Assembly (NCBI RefSeq): GCF_900100785.1
Contig: NZ_FNCP01000005.1
Location: 124,001-188,000, forward strand
Source of the DNA: Desulfosporosinus hippei DSM 8344
GTDB lineage: Bacteria; Bacillota; Desulfitobacteriia; Desulfitobacteriales; Desulfitobacteriaceae
DNA length: 64,000 nt
Reading direction: 5' to 3'
Of the stretch, positions 1 through 9,252 are shown in pieces; the first letter of the stretch is position 1; each line of letters begins with the position of its first letter. Both the position numbers and the translations under genes were made by a program. The notes below the pieces were generated by a model. It was not told the origin of the DNA, did no database searches, and saw nothing but the letters and a program-made list of their open reading frames with translations.

Positions 1-290
1 CCAGAAGCAACTAGTACATCAAATTTCTGGGATACTAACTTCTCAGCAAGTTGATCCATTTCTGCGTAGTCATTTGGGGCAGTCATTACCTCATAAACAA
101 CATCTTTTCCCTCTTGATAATTTAAGTTACTGAGTTCGTCCCTGAGACCCTCAAACTTCTCTAAACGATCTTCATTTTGAGATAGAACACCAATTCTAAC
201 AACTTTCTCATCAGCAATTGATACTTTACTCATATAAAAACCCGCTCCAACCAAGTACAATATATAAATAAAATAAATAACACGTCCCAT
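1..290 (-). CDS. ABC transporter substrate-binding protein, partial (3' end beyond window)
   Basis: The N-terminal 96 codons read toward the left edge, so the C-terminus is missing. The product begins MGRVIYF, has one hydrophobic segment (about residues 2-18), and continues with KVVRIGVLSQNEDRLEKFEG, a beta-strand/loop start typical of periplasmic-binding folds. A later stretch (DQLAEKLVSQKFDVLVASG) resembles the ABC_sub_bind (TrpX-like, PF04392) family. An upstream in-frame ATG at 305 is possible, but GATGAGG lies about 9 nt before the ATG at 290. The specific ligand cannot be told. The family call is inference from a fragment. Confidence 0.6.
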   Translation of the reverse strand, partial: MGRVIYFIYILYLVGAGFYMSKVSIADEKVVRIGVLSQNEDRLEKFEGLRDELSNLNYQEGKDVVYEVMTAPNDYAEMDQLAEKLVSQKFDVLVAS

Positions 291-305
291 ATTCAAAGGC
301 CTCAT

Positions 306-577
306 CTCAGTTTAATTATTATCTTTGATTAAACATAATAGTTTAAATCTCCTTCATTGTAACAGAGGCAGGAGAATATAGCACCACGGATTATATTTCA
401 AATATTTTAATATAAATTAAAGAACTAAACTAATTTCTTAAATTATTACTTATAAAGGCGATTTAATTTTTTGATTTATAAATTTGACCTTTTGTTAATA
501 ATGAACTATTTCAACGAGTCTTTCTACTAGTAAAGAAATTCTTACCCATAACTTCTCCCTTATCCTTTTAAAACGTC
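306..577. other. AT-rich intergenic spacer
   Basis: No convincing ORF or RNA structure is seen here. It presumably holds the promoter of the truncated minus-strand gene to its left. Confidence 0.5.
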
Positions 578-620
578 AAAAAAGAAGGATAGTTTCATCG
601 ACTAACTTCCTTCTTTTTTC
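578..620 (-). terminator. Intrinsic terminator downstream of BMP operon 1
   Basis: Arms AAAAAAGAAGGA (578-589) and TTCCTTCTTTTTTC (607-620) form a hairpin. Read on the minus strand it ends in a run of T. It is the second of two hairpins after the stop of the ATPase gene at 714. Confidence 0.7.
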
Positions 621-646
621 TTAGTAAACAATTCGAGGTTGAAAAC

Positions 647-683
647 AGCTCCCTTAGAGACCAATAAGCACTCTAAGGGAGCT
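647..683 (-). terminator. Perfect 13-bp hairpin after BMP operon 1
   Basis: AGCTCCCTTAGAG (647-659) and CTCTAAGGGAGCT (671-683) are perfect complements with an 11-nt loop. On the minus strand GTTTTC follows, so it may terminate alone or protect the 3' end of the ATPase mRNA together with the hairpin at 578-620. Confidence 0.7.
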
Positions 684-713
684 ATCTTTGAACTGCTTCT
701 TTAGTAAAAATTT

Positions 714-2243
714 CTAGTTCAGGAACTGAGAGTCCTGGGCAATACCAGCCATCAGTAGACCCATAGTACGCTCATCAGCTTGCTCAACAGGTATAACCTT
801 CATAATCTTACCTTCGTACAATACTGCAATGTTATCACAAATACTAGTCAATTCCTCAAGATCCTCAGAAATCAACAAGATTCCAACTCCATTGCTTCGG
901 GCCTCTAAGAGTTTGCTGTGTAAGTATTCAGTCGCACCAATGTCCAATCCTCTTGTTGGATAAGCAGCTATTAAGGCTACTGGGTTTCGGGTTATTTCCC
1001 GAGCCAATACTACCCTTTGGATATTACCTCCAGATAGTCGTGCTGTAGGAGTTTCTAAATCCGGAGTTTTTATGCCGTACTTTTCCACTTGAGAAGAACT
1101 ATGGGACATAATTTTTCGGTTTTGAAGTAGTGAATACTTGGCAAAAGGCGATCGGTGATGATCCTTTAGAATAAGGTTTTCCCAAATGCTAAAAGAAGGA
1201 ATGGTGCCTACATGAATTCTATCCTCTGGGATATAGCCAAGACCTTGCTCTATGATTTCAGCTGGCGACATATTAGTGCTGTCTTGGCCGTTCAGAAAGA
1301 TATTGCCAGAACTGAGTTTTCTCAAACCTGCAATCACTTCCGCAAGCTCTTTTTGTCCATTTCCGGAGACTCCGGCTATTCCCAATATTTCATTTTCTTT
1401 TATCTGAAGAGATACTCCTGCCAAAGCTTCAGATCCCTTATCTCCTTTTGCATGAACCTGCTGAAGGTCTAAGACTATCTTTCCCGGGGAATACTTACCT
1501 TCTCTTCTACAGGGAGCCATTTCTCTACCTACCATCAACTTGGCTAACTCTTCTTGAGTGGTTTCTTGAGTTTTGACATTTGCGCATACTACCCCATCTC
1601 TCAATACAGTAACTCTGTCACTTAGTGCCATAACCTCATTAAGTTTATGACTTATTAAGATTATTGAGTTTCCCTGTTGAGCCATGTTTTTCAACAGGAG
1701 GATCAATTCATTGGATTCCTGGGGTGTAAGTACAGCAGTGGGCTCATCAAGAATTAACAGGTTTGCTCCCCGGTACAGCGCTTTTATAATCTCTACTCGC
1801 TGTTGTTCCCCTACACTTAACTGCCAGACAAAAGCATCAGGATTAATTGCTAAACCATATCTATCGGTAATCTCTTTAATTCTTTTAGCAGCCGTTTTTA
1901 AATCCACAAAGAATCTTTTGGATAACCCCAGAATTACATTTTCACATACGGTTAAAGTGGGAACCAACATAAAATGTTGATGCACCATGCCGATCCCCAG
2001 CTCGATAGCCTCACTTGGCGAATTAATCCTGACTTGTTTACCGTTAAGCAAAATCTCACCAGCATCAGGTTGATAAAGACCGTAGAGGATATTCATCAGA
2101 GTGGTTTTCCCTGCTCCGTTTTCACCAAGAATGGCCAGTACCTCACCCGCTTCTAATTGGATATTGACCCTATTGTTACTTAGAACTCCAGGAAAACGCT
2201 TAGTGATTCCAGACATCTCTAATTGTTTAATCTTTTCAACCAT
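714..2243 (-). CDS. BMP-family ABC importer, duplicated ATP-binding protein (operon 1)
   Basis: A 509-residue cytoplasmic ATPase with two ABC domains, the arrangement of YufO/RbsA-type importers of nucleosides and sugars. Domain 1 has Walker A GENGAGKTT (about residue 40), signature LSVGEQQR, Walker B LLILDEPTAVLTP and the H-loop LISHK. Domain 2 (from about residue 260) is degenerate: GVSGNGQKEL replaces the P-loop lysine motif and AAYPTRGLD replaces Walker B, as is usual in this family, while LSGGNIQR is retained. It is the last gene of the operon, 12 bp after the binding protein. By family precedent the substrate is probably a nucleoside or purine; the sequence alone does not prove it. Confidence 0.93.
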   Translation of the reverse strand: MVEKIKQLEMSGITKRFPGVLSNNRVNIQLEAGEVLAILGENGAGKTTLMNILYGLYQPDAGEILLNGKQVRINSPSEAIELGIGMVHQHFMLVPTLTVCENVILGLSKRFFVDLKTAAKRIKEITDRYGLAINPDAFVWQLSVGEQQRVEIIKALYRGANLLILDEPTAVLTPQESNELILLLKNMAQQGNSIILISHKLNEVMALSDRVTVLRDGVVCANVKTQETTQEELAKLMVGREMAPCRREGKYSPGKIVLDLQQVHAKGDKGSEALAGVSLQIKENEILGIAGVSGNGQKELAEVIAGLRKLSSGNIFLNGQDSTNMSPAEIIEQGLGYIPEDRIHVGTIPSFSIWENLILKDHHRSPFAKYSLLQNRKIMSHSSSQVEKYGIKTPDLETPTARLSGGNIQRVVLAREITRNPVALIAAYPTRGLDIGATEYLHSKLLEARSNGVGILLISEDLEELTSICDNIAVLYEGKIMKVIPVEQADERTMGLLMAGIAQDSQFLN

Positions 2244-2255
2244 TCAATTCACCCA

Positions 2256-3275
2256 TTATTTCTTAGGTAGTTCCACCTTTAGTTTTCCGCTAATGATCTC
2301 TTGTTTAGCCGTTTCTACAGCAGCCTTTACTTCAGCTGGAACTTTATCAGCTAATTTTTCGTTATACTTAAATTCAATAGTTCCGTCAGCTAAGGTCAGG
2401 GTCAAGTGTTGTCCGCCCAGTGTACCTTGCTTTCTCAGGTCAATTATTTTGTTCACTACTTTTTCCCAATGATAAACTTGGGAAGCTAATACGTGGTCAG
2501 GAGCAATACTGCTTTGATCCATGTCTGTCGAAAGCCAATAGTTTCCTTTTGTTTCACCAATAGCTCTGACAGCTCCTACAGCTTGCTGTGAAGACCCGGT
2601 AATAATATCTGCACCGGCACTCATCTGAGTCTTGGCGAGATTACCAGCTCCCACAATGTCATTGAACGAGCCCGTATAGGCAATTCGGGTTTGAACATCA
2701 GCTTTACCCTTCGCAACACCTTGCTGAACACCATAATTATACTTAACAGCATCTCCGGACTCTACTGGCCCAACGATTCCAACAACTCCTGATTTGGTCA
2801 TTTTTGCTGCCAATATTCCTAAGAGGTAGCCTCCCTCTTGCGCTTGGGGATCATAGGCAAAAATGTTCGGTTGAGTCGCAAAACCGGTTCCATAAGCAAA
2901 GGTTGTTTTTGGAAAGTCCTTAGCTATATCGTTTAAAACACTTTGGTACTGAGAACCATGAGCAAAAATAATTTCATACCCTTGGGTTGCATACTGACGG
3001 ATAGCTGCCCCTGCATCCACAGCATTACCGAGTTTTTCACTGATTGCAACTTCTACTTTGTCTTCACCCATATTTTTCTGTACAGCTTTTAAACCCTCAA
3101 CCATGGATTGGCCCCAAGCCATATCATCAACAGTAGCAGGAAGTACAAGAGCAATACGGATTTTTTCTGCGTCGGTTTTCTGGGGAGTTGTTTCAGTAGC
3201 TGGCTTGGCAGCACAACCTGAAAAGGCTAATATAGTAAGTGCAGCCAAAATAAGAGATAATACCTTTTTCTTCAA
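2256..3275 (-). CDS. BMP/PnrA-family substrate-binding lipoprotein (operon 1)
   Basis: The TTG at 3275 is preferred over an upstream in-frame start because AAGGAGGAGA lies 5 nt before it. The protein of 339 aa then begins KKKVLSLIL and has a clean lipobox, FSGC, with the lipidated Cys at about residue 21. The mature part contains IRIALVLPATVDDMAWGQS, EIIFAHGSQYQ and VGIVGPVESGD, typical of Med/BMP (PnrA) binding proteins that capture purine nucleosides or related ligands outside the membrane. It sits third in the operon, after both permeases, an unusual place compared with operon 2, where the binding protein is first. Confidence 0.92.
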   Translation of the reverse strand: MKKKVLSLILAALTILAFSGCAAKPATETTPQKTDAEKIRIALVLPATVDDMAWGQSMVEGLKAVQKNMGEDKVEVAISEKLGNAVDAGAAIRQYATQGYEIIFAHGSQYQSVLNDIAKDFPKTTFAYGTGFATQPNIFAYDPQAQEGGYLLGILAAKMTKSGVVGIVGPVESGDAVKYNYGVQQGVAKGKADVQTRIAYTGSFNDIVGAGNLAKTQMSAGADIITGSSQQAVGAVRAIGETKGNYWLSTDMDQSSIAPDHVLASQVYHWEKVVNKIIDLRKQGTLGGQHLTLTLADGTIEFKYNEKLADKVPAEVKAAVETAKQEIISGKLKVELPKK

Positions 3276-3304
3276 TGTTTTCTCCTCCTTCAATTTTATT
3301 ATGA

Positions 3305-4240
3305 TCAACCTCTGGTTCCGCGCTCATAGGGCTTACCAAGGGCTGCTGGAGCCCAGACGCGTCCATAGGAGATTGCTAGAGCAATTATTGTTACCATATA
3401 CGGCAGAATAACTGCCAGCTCATAGGGGAAATTGATGCCTAGGACTTGAACCATACTTTGGAAGGAATCAGCCATACTAAATAATAGTGAACCAAGCAGA
3501 ATACCCCAAGGACTCCAACGACCAAAGTAAACAAGGGCTATGGCTATAAAGCCTCTGCCTGCAGTAATATTGTCTGCATACATATTAGCTTGCCCTATTG
3601 TCAAAAAGGCTCCTGCTAGGGCAGCAAGCATCCCGCCTACGATCAAACATTGATATCTGATTTTTACAACACTCACACCTAAAGTGTCTGCGGCTTCCGG
3701 TTTATTGCCTACTGCACGTACATTTAGACCCCAGCTCGTCTTATAGAGTATGATTCCAGACAAGGGTACCAGCAAAAAAGCGGTATACACCAAGACATTA
3801 TGATTAAAGAGAACTTGCCCAATCAGAGGTATATCACTCAACATAGGGATTGCTATAGGCTTTAGTCCATCAATGGAAGTTACCCCTCCTACATAGAGCC
3901 GAAATAGCAAACCTGATAGCCCCCAGCCAAACATATACAACCCAATTCCACTTATTCCTTGTTCAGCCTTAAAAGTAACGCTGACAAAGGCCATTATTAA
4001 TCCCATAAGTGCTCCAATGGCTAAACTTACGATGATTCCGAGTAGTGGACTCCCTTGTTGAAGTGTCGCAAAAAAACCTGCGAAAGCTCCCATCATCATA
4101 ATACCTTCCACCCCGAGGTTATAAACTCCCGACCGTTGAACAAACATTTCACCTAATGCAGCTAAAAGAAAGGGGGTTGCCAGGCGGACTCCGGTGGCTA
4201 GTATAATTATAAAAATATCAATACTCATGAATCCTTCCAT
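3305..4240 (-). CDS. BMP-family ABC importer permease, NupQ-like (operon 1)
   Basis: A 311-residue membrane protein of the BPD_transp_2 family with about eight hydrophobic segments. GEMFVQRSGVYNLGVEGIMMMGA near the start and AVGNKPEAADTLGV near the middle are hallmarks of the second permease of nucleoside importers. An AGGTGG site lies 7 nt before the ATG. It overlaps the upstream permease gene by 16 bp, suggesting translational coupling. The paralogue at 8320-9252 is of equal length and has the same motifs. Confidence 0.92.
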   Translation of the reverse strand: MEGFMSIDIFIIILATGVRLATPFLLAALGEMFVQRSGVYNLGVEGIMMMGAFAGFFATLQQGSPLLGIIVSLAIGALMGLIMAFVSVTFKAEQGISGIGLYMFGWGLSGLLFRLYVGGVTSIDGLKPIAIPMLSDIPLIGQVLFNHNVLVYTAFLLVPLSGIILYKTSWGLNVRAVGNKPEAADTLGVSVVKIRYQCLIVGGMLAALAGAFLTIGQANMYADNITAGRGFIAIALVYFGRWSPWGILLGSLLFSMADSFQSMVQVLGINFPYELAVILPYMVTIIALAISYGRVWAPAALGKPYERGTRG

Positions 4241-5358
4241 TTACTTCCCACCTCCCCTATCCACTTTTGTCCCAAAAATTTTGCTTTCAATTTAACGATA
4301 GAATCTGGGTTTCTCAAGAAGTAATCACTAGATACAACAAACAAGACAACCAATCCTTGAATGACCATAATCATAGCTGCAGGAATATTGACAGCCCTTT
4401 GCATCATATCCGCGCCTACAAGCAAGGCCCCAAACAATATCGAAGCAGGAATAGTACCTAATGGATGCAGGCGACCGAAGAGTGCAGCAACAATTCCGCT
4501 AAATCCATACCCTGCAGACAGACCTTCTAAAGAACGATGATGTACACCTGTTACTTCTACAACTCCGGCAAGGCCTGCCATTCCTCCAGCCATGGCCATG
4601 GCTAAAACTAAGTACCATTCTACTTTTATGCCTGCATACCTGGCAGCTTCAGATCCGGCACCAACCGCACGCAAACGATATCCACGGCTTGTTTTCCACA
4701 AAAATATATATACAAGCACTGCCAAAACTAGAGCAAAAATAAGTCCGGAGTGGATTCTAGTTCCTGGTACAAGTCGGCTAAGCCAGATTTGCTCAGGAAT
4801 TAATGCTGTCTGTGGTACACCTGTACCGTAGGAAACCTCTTTTGGATCAATCAATGGCCCCCTAATAAGAAACAGATATAACTGTAACGCAATTTGGTTA
4901 AGCATTACAGTACTTAGTATCTCATTGACAGATAGACGAGCTTTGAGCCAACCGGCAATACCACCCCATATTGCACCACACGCTCCGCCTGCCACAAATA
5001 CAGCAGGGAGCAGAATCATTGCAGGTACATCTGACAAAGAAGTCCCGACCGCTGTTGCTCCAATGGCCCCTGCCAGAATTTGACCCTCTGCTCCAATATT
5101 GATAATCCCACTGCGAAAGGAAATAACAATACCTAATCCCACCAATAGCAGAGGAACTGTCCTTACTAAAGTTTCGGTTATACCAAATTTATCACCAAGC
5201 GGCCCTGAAAACATTACTCCATAGGCCTTTATAGGGTCTGACTTAGCTAAGATAAGAAATAGGGCACCTACTAAAAGTGCTCCCAATAAGGCTAATAGTA
5301 AGACAATAATTTGTTTAAAGACCCCATTGTGTTTTGAACTCAAGATATGCAACTCCAT
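4225..5358 (-). CDS. BMP-family ABC importer permease, NupP-like (operon 1)
   Basis: A 377-residue BPD_transp_2 permease with the family motif GIINIGAEGQILAGAIGATA and the coupling-loop signature RAVGAGSEAARYAGI. It is the first gene of operon 1. The ATG at 5358 has almost no spacing from a possible AGG; an in-frame TTG nine nt after GGAG is an alternative start and would shorten the N-terminus by about five residues. With the second permease it would form the transmembrane channel. Confidence 0.92.
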   Translation of the reverse strand: MELHILSSKHNGVFKQIIVLLLALLGALLVGALFLILAKSDPIKAYGVMFSGPLGDKFGITETLVRTVPLLLVGLGIVISFRSGIINIGAEGQILAGAIGATAVGTSLSDVPAMILLPAVFVAGGACGAIWGGIAGWLKARLSVNEILSTVMLNQIALQLYLFLIRGPLIDPKEVSYGTGVPQTALIPEQIWLSRLVPGTRIHSGLIFALVLAVLVYIFLWKTSRGYRLRAVGAGSEAARYAGIKVEWYLVLAMAMAGGMAGLAGVVEVTGVHHRSLEGLSAGYGFSGIVAALFGRLHPLGTIPASILFGALLVGADMMQRAVNIPAAMIMVIQGLVVLFVVSSDYFLRNPDSIVKLKAKFLGQKWIGEVGSKWKDS

Positions 5359-5547
5359 CCTGTCAGGAAATTGTAAGTCTTCTAAATATACTACCTTAGT
5401 TTAAAGATGACTCATCTAATGAGGAAAAAATTCACCTCCTCCTCCAGAGAACTAGTCAGAGAAATGAATATTGAAGTTTACCATCTACTCGAGCTATAAT
5501 AACTCTCCACATATGGAACTCCCTAAACATATGGAATCCTGATAGAA

Positions 5548-5588
5548 CAAAAAAAGCTTCATAGAGACATAAAAACCTCTATGGAGCC
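5548..5588 (-). terminator. Promoter-proximal intrinsic terminator in BMP operon 1 leader
   Basis: On the minus strand GGCTCCATAGAG and CTCTATGAAGCT pair (11 of 12 positions) around a 10-nt loop, followed by seven T. The hairpin begins only about 12 nt after the predicted start of the promoter at 5608-5636 and about 190 nt before the first gene. Unless antitermination occurs, it would end most transcripts as RNAs of about 50 nt. The leader of BMP operon 2 has a closely similar arrangement. Confidence 0.75.
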
Positions 5589-5607
5589 TCCATTCTAATG
5601 ATTACCA

Positions 5608-5636
5608 ATTATATTATCAACTTAACAAAATTGCAA
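5608..5636 (-). promoter_or_regulatory. Sigma-A-like promoter of BMP operon 1
   Basis: On the minus strand TTGCAA (5636-5631), a 17-nt spacer and TATAAT (5613-5608). It is the best promoter match in the 600-nt gap between the divergent genes. Confidence 0.65.
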
Positions 5637-5742
5637 TAATTTCTTATTATACCTAAATTTATCCTTGGCATTCATGATAAAGCAAATCATATAATATTGT
5701 AAGTAATCTAAAATATATAAAATTTATGGACAATTTAGATTA

Positions 5743-5772
5743 TTGTTATTACATTTATAAGCAGTATATGAT
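5743..5772 (+). promoter_or_regulatory. Possible promoter of the acetyl-CoA hydrolase gene
   Basis: TTGTTA, an 18-nt spacer and TATGAT. A transcript from here would start inside or just before the terminator hairpin at 5774-5817, so either the true start is elsewhere or the arrangement is regulatory. Confidence 0.35.
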
Positions 5773-5773
5773 A

Positions 5774-5817
5774 GAATTTACCTGAATGAATTATCATTCA
5801 GGTAAATTCCTTTTTTT
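5774..5817 (+). terminator. Orphan intrinsic terminator upstream of acetyl-CoA hydrolase
   Basis: A perfect 16-bp stem (GAATTTACCTGAATGA with TCATTCAGGTAAATTC), a 4-nt loop and seven T on the plus strand. No plus-strand gene precedes it, so it is either an attenuator for the gene at 5988 or the end of an unrecognised short RNA. Confidence 0.8.
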
Positions 5818-5987
5818 GGTGTTATTTATTAGGAAGAACGCCGTAAACATTCATAGACAAATTAAGATTGGAGGGAAAGTTGATTCTTGAATAGTCCCAA
5901 TTTATAAAATGTTCATAAAGTAATTAGCAATAGTCTGGAGCTGCTCTCATTTTCTGTAATTTGTTGAAATGGTAGGTGAACTATTCA

Positions 5988-8213
5988 ATGAAAGAAAACT
6001 CGGGAATGATCTATGACGATGTTGAAAAGTGTGTCGATGAAGTTATTAACTACATCGGCAAGGATATAACCTTTTCTATGACCCTGGCCTTAGGCAAACC
6101 GGTACGCTTTATTAATGAACTATACAAGCGTGCGAAAAAAGACCCGGAGTTAAAACTCAAAATTATTACTGCTCTTTCTCTTGAGATTCCTAAGGGCAGT
6201 TCAGAACTTGAAAAGCGTTTAATGCAACCAATAATGGACAAGGTTTTTGCAGGAGTCCCTGAGTTTGAGTATATGAAGGATTTTCGCGCTGGAACCTTGC
6301 CAAAAAATGTCGAAATATTCGAATTTTACTCCAAAGCTGGCAGTTATATAAATAATCCTGTTGCTCAGCAACGTCATTTGTCCTCTCATTATACGCACGT
6401 GGTTCGAGATGCTTTAGCTCTTGGCACAAATGTTTTCGGGGAACTAATATCCTACAGAGAAATTAATGGTAAGACTATGTATTCTATGGCCTGTAACCCG
6501 GATATTTGTCTGGAAACTGTTCGTAAAATGAGAGAACTAAGGGCCATCGGTCATAAATTAGTGATTATAGGGGAAGCCAATAAAAAGCTGCCCTTCATGT
6601 ATGGTGATGCAGTTGTTGAGGCAGATGCCTATGATATCATTCTTCAAGGTTCAAACTTCGATTATGAGCTTTTCTGCCCTCCCAAGGATTCTGTTGCCCT
6701 CAGCGATCATATGATTGGGATTAATGTCAGCCCTTTGATCAAAGATGGTGGTACTATCCAGGTGGGGATTGGAGCCCTCGGGGATGCAATTGTTTCAGGA
6801 CTTATTTTGCGTAACGAACATAATGCTATCTACCAAGAAATCTTGGAGAAAGCTGGTATAAAAAGACGATATGAAAAGTTAATAGCTGACTGGGGCGATA
6901 CTGGCACCTTTGAAAAGGGCCTCTATGGCTCATCAGAGATGTTTGTTGATGCCTTTATGCAAATGTACAAAAAAAAGATTTTGAAACGGAAAGTCTACGA
7001 AAGTATTCCCCTTATGAAACTTATCAATGAGGGCAAACTAGATCCTGATTGCATTCCTCTTGACATCATAGATCAACTCATTGAAATCAAAGCAATTCAT
7101 AGGAAAATTAAAGCCCAAGACTTTGAGTTTCTTACAGAATTCGGAATCCTTAAACAGGGACTCTCCTATGATCACTATACTATTATTGATGAAAACACCA
7201 GATACTCGGCAGATATGAATGAGGAGAAAAATCGATTAGAGATTAGAAAACTACTGGGCAAAAAATTGCTCAAAGGTACAGTGATTCTGGGCGCCTTCTT
7301 TTTGGGACCTAAAGCCTTCTATAAAGACCTCAACGAAATGAGTGAAGAAGAAAGACAGCTCTTTGCAATGTCCGCTGTTGAGAAAGTCAACCAGCTTTAC
7401 GGAGGAGAGGAACTTCGTACTCTACAACGTAAAGATGCTCGCTTTATAAATACAGGGATGGTCGCTAGTGTTTTTGGAGCTATTGCTTCTGATCAACTGG
7501 AAAATGGGCAAGTCGTTAGCGGAATTGGCGGGCAATACAATTTTGTAGCGATGGGTCACGTCTTACCAAAGGCACGGGTCATAATTATGATAAAAAGCAC
7601 AAAAGGATCCGGCAAAAACCTCAAGTCAAATATAGTTTTCAATTATGGCCATTGTTCAATACCGAAACATATGAGAGATATCGTAGTTACTGAGTATGGG
7701 ATCGCTGACCTTCGCAGTAAGCCAGAAAGCGAAGTTATTGCTGAAATGATTAACATAGCTGATTCAAGATTTCAGAACAAGTTACTTGAAAAAGCAAAGA
7801 AGGCGGGAAAACTCCCCCAAGATTATGAAATACCTGCAGAGTATAGAAATAATACTCCGCAAAAAATTCAAGCTTTGCTAAAACCTTATCAATCTCAAGG
7901 CCTCTTTCCTCAGTTCCCGTTTGGCACAGAGTTATCAGCGCTTGACGTCACTCTGGCCGGAGCAATGAAAGGCATGAAGGCACTAGCAAAAGGAAACATA
8001 TTGAAAATGGTTAAGGGAATCCTTAAGGAATTGCTTAGACCCATTCCTAATTCAGCTCAGCCCTACATTGATCGAATGAATCTAGCCCGCCCTGTTTCCA
8101 TCAGCGAAAGATTCATGAGAAAGATGGTCGTTTTTGCCCTAAGGAATGCTAAGGTACTTCAAGCTTCTGAACAACATCCAGTTTCAATGTCGAACCGGGT
8201 AGAAGCAAAATAA
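5988..8213 (+). CDS. Acetyl-CoA hydrolase/CoA-transferase family protein
   Basis: About 741 residues, longer than the usual 430-550 of the acetyl-CoA hydrolase/4-hydroxybutyrate CoA-transferase family. IQVGIGALGDAIVSGL (about 257-272) and a C-terminal block with SGIGGQYNFV and DIVVTEYGIADLRSK match the family. SSEMFVD aligns with the catalytic-Glu region, making the Glu at about residue 317 the likely nucleophile that forms the glutamyl-CoA intermediate. It would move CoA between acetyl-CoA and another acid, or hydrolyse it, in the cytoplasm. The start is set at ATG 5988 because AGGTGA lies 8 nt upstream; GTG at 5976 is also in frame. It sits alone between two importers on the opposite strand, and no link with them is proven. 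Confidence 0.85.
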   Translation: MKENSGMIYDDVEKCVDEVINYIGKDITFSMTLALGKPVRFINELYKRAKKDPELKLKIITALSLEIPKGSSELEKRLMQPIMDKVFAGVPEFEYMKDFRAGTLPKNVEIFEFYSKAGSYINNPVAQQRHLSSHYTHVVRDALALGTNVFGELISYREINGKTMYSMACNPDICLETVRKMRELRAIGHKLVIIGEANKKLPFMYGDAVVEADAYDIILQGSNFDYELFCPPKDSVALSDHMIGINVSPLIKDGGTIQVGIGALGDAIVSGLILRNEHNAIYQEILEKAGIKRRYEKLIADWGDTGTFEKGLYGSSEMFVDAFMQMYKKKILKRKVYESIPLMKLINEGKLDPDCIPLDIIDQLIEIKAIHRKIKAQDFEFLTEFGILKQGLSYDHYTIIDENTRYSADMNEEKNRLEIRKLLGKKLLKGTVILGAFFLGPKAFYKDLNEMSEEERQLFAMSAVEKVNQLYGGEELRTLQRKDARFINTGMVASVFGAIASDQLENGQVVSGIGGQYNFVAMGHVLPKARVIIMIKSTKGSGKNLKSNIVFNYGHCSIPKHMRDIVVTEYGIADLRSKPESEVIAEMINIADSRFQNKLLEKAKKAGKLPQDYEIPAEYRNNTPQKIQALLKPYQSQGLFPQFPFGTELSALDVTLAGAMKGMKALAKGNILKMVKGILKELLRPIPNSAQPYIDRMNLARPVSISERFMRKMVVFALRNAKVLQASEQHPVSMSNRVEAK

Positions 8214-8231
8214 TCAAGATCCAAACAACAG

Positions 8232-8285
8232 CAGAAACACGCCAATGAGCAAGCTATCAAAGCTATCCTCATTGGCGTGTTTCTG
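8232..8285. terminator. Bidirectional terminator, perfect 18-bp stem
   Basis: CAGAAACACGCCAATGAG (8232-8249) pairs perfectly with 8268-8285 around an 18-nt loop. It lies between convergent genes (acetyl-CoA hydrolase on plus, importer operon 2 on minus) and probably ends both. Confidence 0.8.
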
Positions 8286-8319
8286 TCGTAGAACCTTCTG
8301 TTAAGAAGGCATAAATATG

Positions 8320-9252
8320 CTACCTTTCCTCTCGGTCATAGGATAGACCTAACGCTCCGGGAGCAGTCAATCGTCCTTTTTGGCGCGCAACAACAAAGAC
8401 TAGGATTAAGACTGTAAATAGATAGGGCAACATTTTCAAAAAGAAAGGTGACATTTGAATACCTAATACTTGTAACCGGAACCCCAGGGCATCGATTCCA
8501 CCAAACAGATAAGCACCCATGAGAGCTCTCCAAGGATTCCATAACGCAAATATTACAAGAGCTACTGCGATCCATCCTCTTCCTGCTGTCATGTTTTCTA
8601 GCCAGCTAGGAGCATACGCCAGGGATAAGTATGCGCCACCAATTCCGCCTAAGGCACCACCAACGACAACATAAATATATCTTAGATAAAAGACATTTAA
8701 ACCCAGAGCGTCCATAGCAGCAGGATTTTCTCCCAGTGCTCTGAGATTTAAGCCCGGTCTAGTATGAAACATAAAATACCAGATTGCAACAACCAAAATA
8801 TAACTAATGTACACTAACGCATCATGTTGGAACAATATTGGACCAATGAATGGTATATCCCCTAATGGACCTAAAGGGATAACCTCAAATGGCTTAGGCA
8901 CCGGAATACCAATATACTCCTTCCCCAAGTACCCGCTGAGTCCAGTACCGAAAATTGTTAAAGCTAAACCGCTAACGACTTGATTAGCTCGAAGCGTTAT
9001 TGTAAGGAAGGCATGAATTAAAGCTAAAGCTCCACCGGCCAGCATCGATGCTAACAAACCATACCAAGGATTACCTGAGGTTACTGCCATCATAAAACCT
9101 GACACCGCACCGACGAGCATAATGCCTTCAACTCCAAGGTTGATGATTCCAGCCCGTTCAGTAATAAGTTCACCTAGTGCAGCATAGAGAATTGGCGTAC
9201 CAGCAATCACTGAAGCTGCCAATAAAGGGATCAAGAATTCTTGAATGCTCAC
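8320..9252 (-). CDS. BMP-family ABC importer permease, NupQ-like (operon 2)
   Basis: 310 residues, BPD_transp_2 family, with GELITERAGIINLGVEGIMLVGA at the N-terminus and LRALGENPAAMDALGLN in the coupling region. It is the last gene of operon 2. The GTG start overlaps the stop of the preceding permease by 4 bp and is preceded by GGAGAGG. It is paralogous to the product of 3305-4240 but clearly diverged, which suggests an old duplication and different ligands. Confidence 0.92.
   Translation of the reverse strand: MSIQEFLIPLLAASVIAGTPILYAALGELITERAGIINLGVEGIMLVGAVSGFMMAVTSGNPWYGLLASMLAGGALALIHAFLTITLRANQVVSGLALTIFGTGLSGYLGKEYIGIPVPKPFEVIPLGPLGDIPFIGPILFQHDALVYISYILVVAIWYFMFHTRPGLNLRALGENPAAMDALGLNVFYLRYIYVVVGGALGGIGGAYLSLAYAPSWLENMTAGRGWIAVALVIFALWNPWRALMGAYLFGGIDALGFRLQVLGIQMSPFFLKMLPYLFTVLILVFVVARQKGRLTAPGALGLSYDREER

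Noticed and set aside
2036-2472. Plus-strand frames inside the importer genes
   Set aside because: Opposite-strand shadows of well-supported ABC genes without ribosome sites.
5359-5760. Purine or guanidine riboswitch before BMP operon 1
   Set aside because: The conserved cores were looked for on the minus strand and not found; only the hairpin described is present.
5868-5898. GGAGG followed by TTG and a four-codon frame
   Set aside because: Too short to support as a gene; probably chance.
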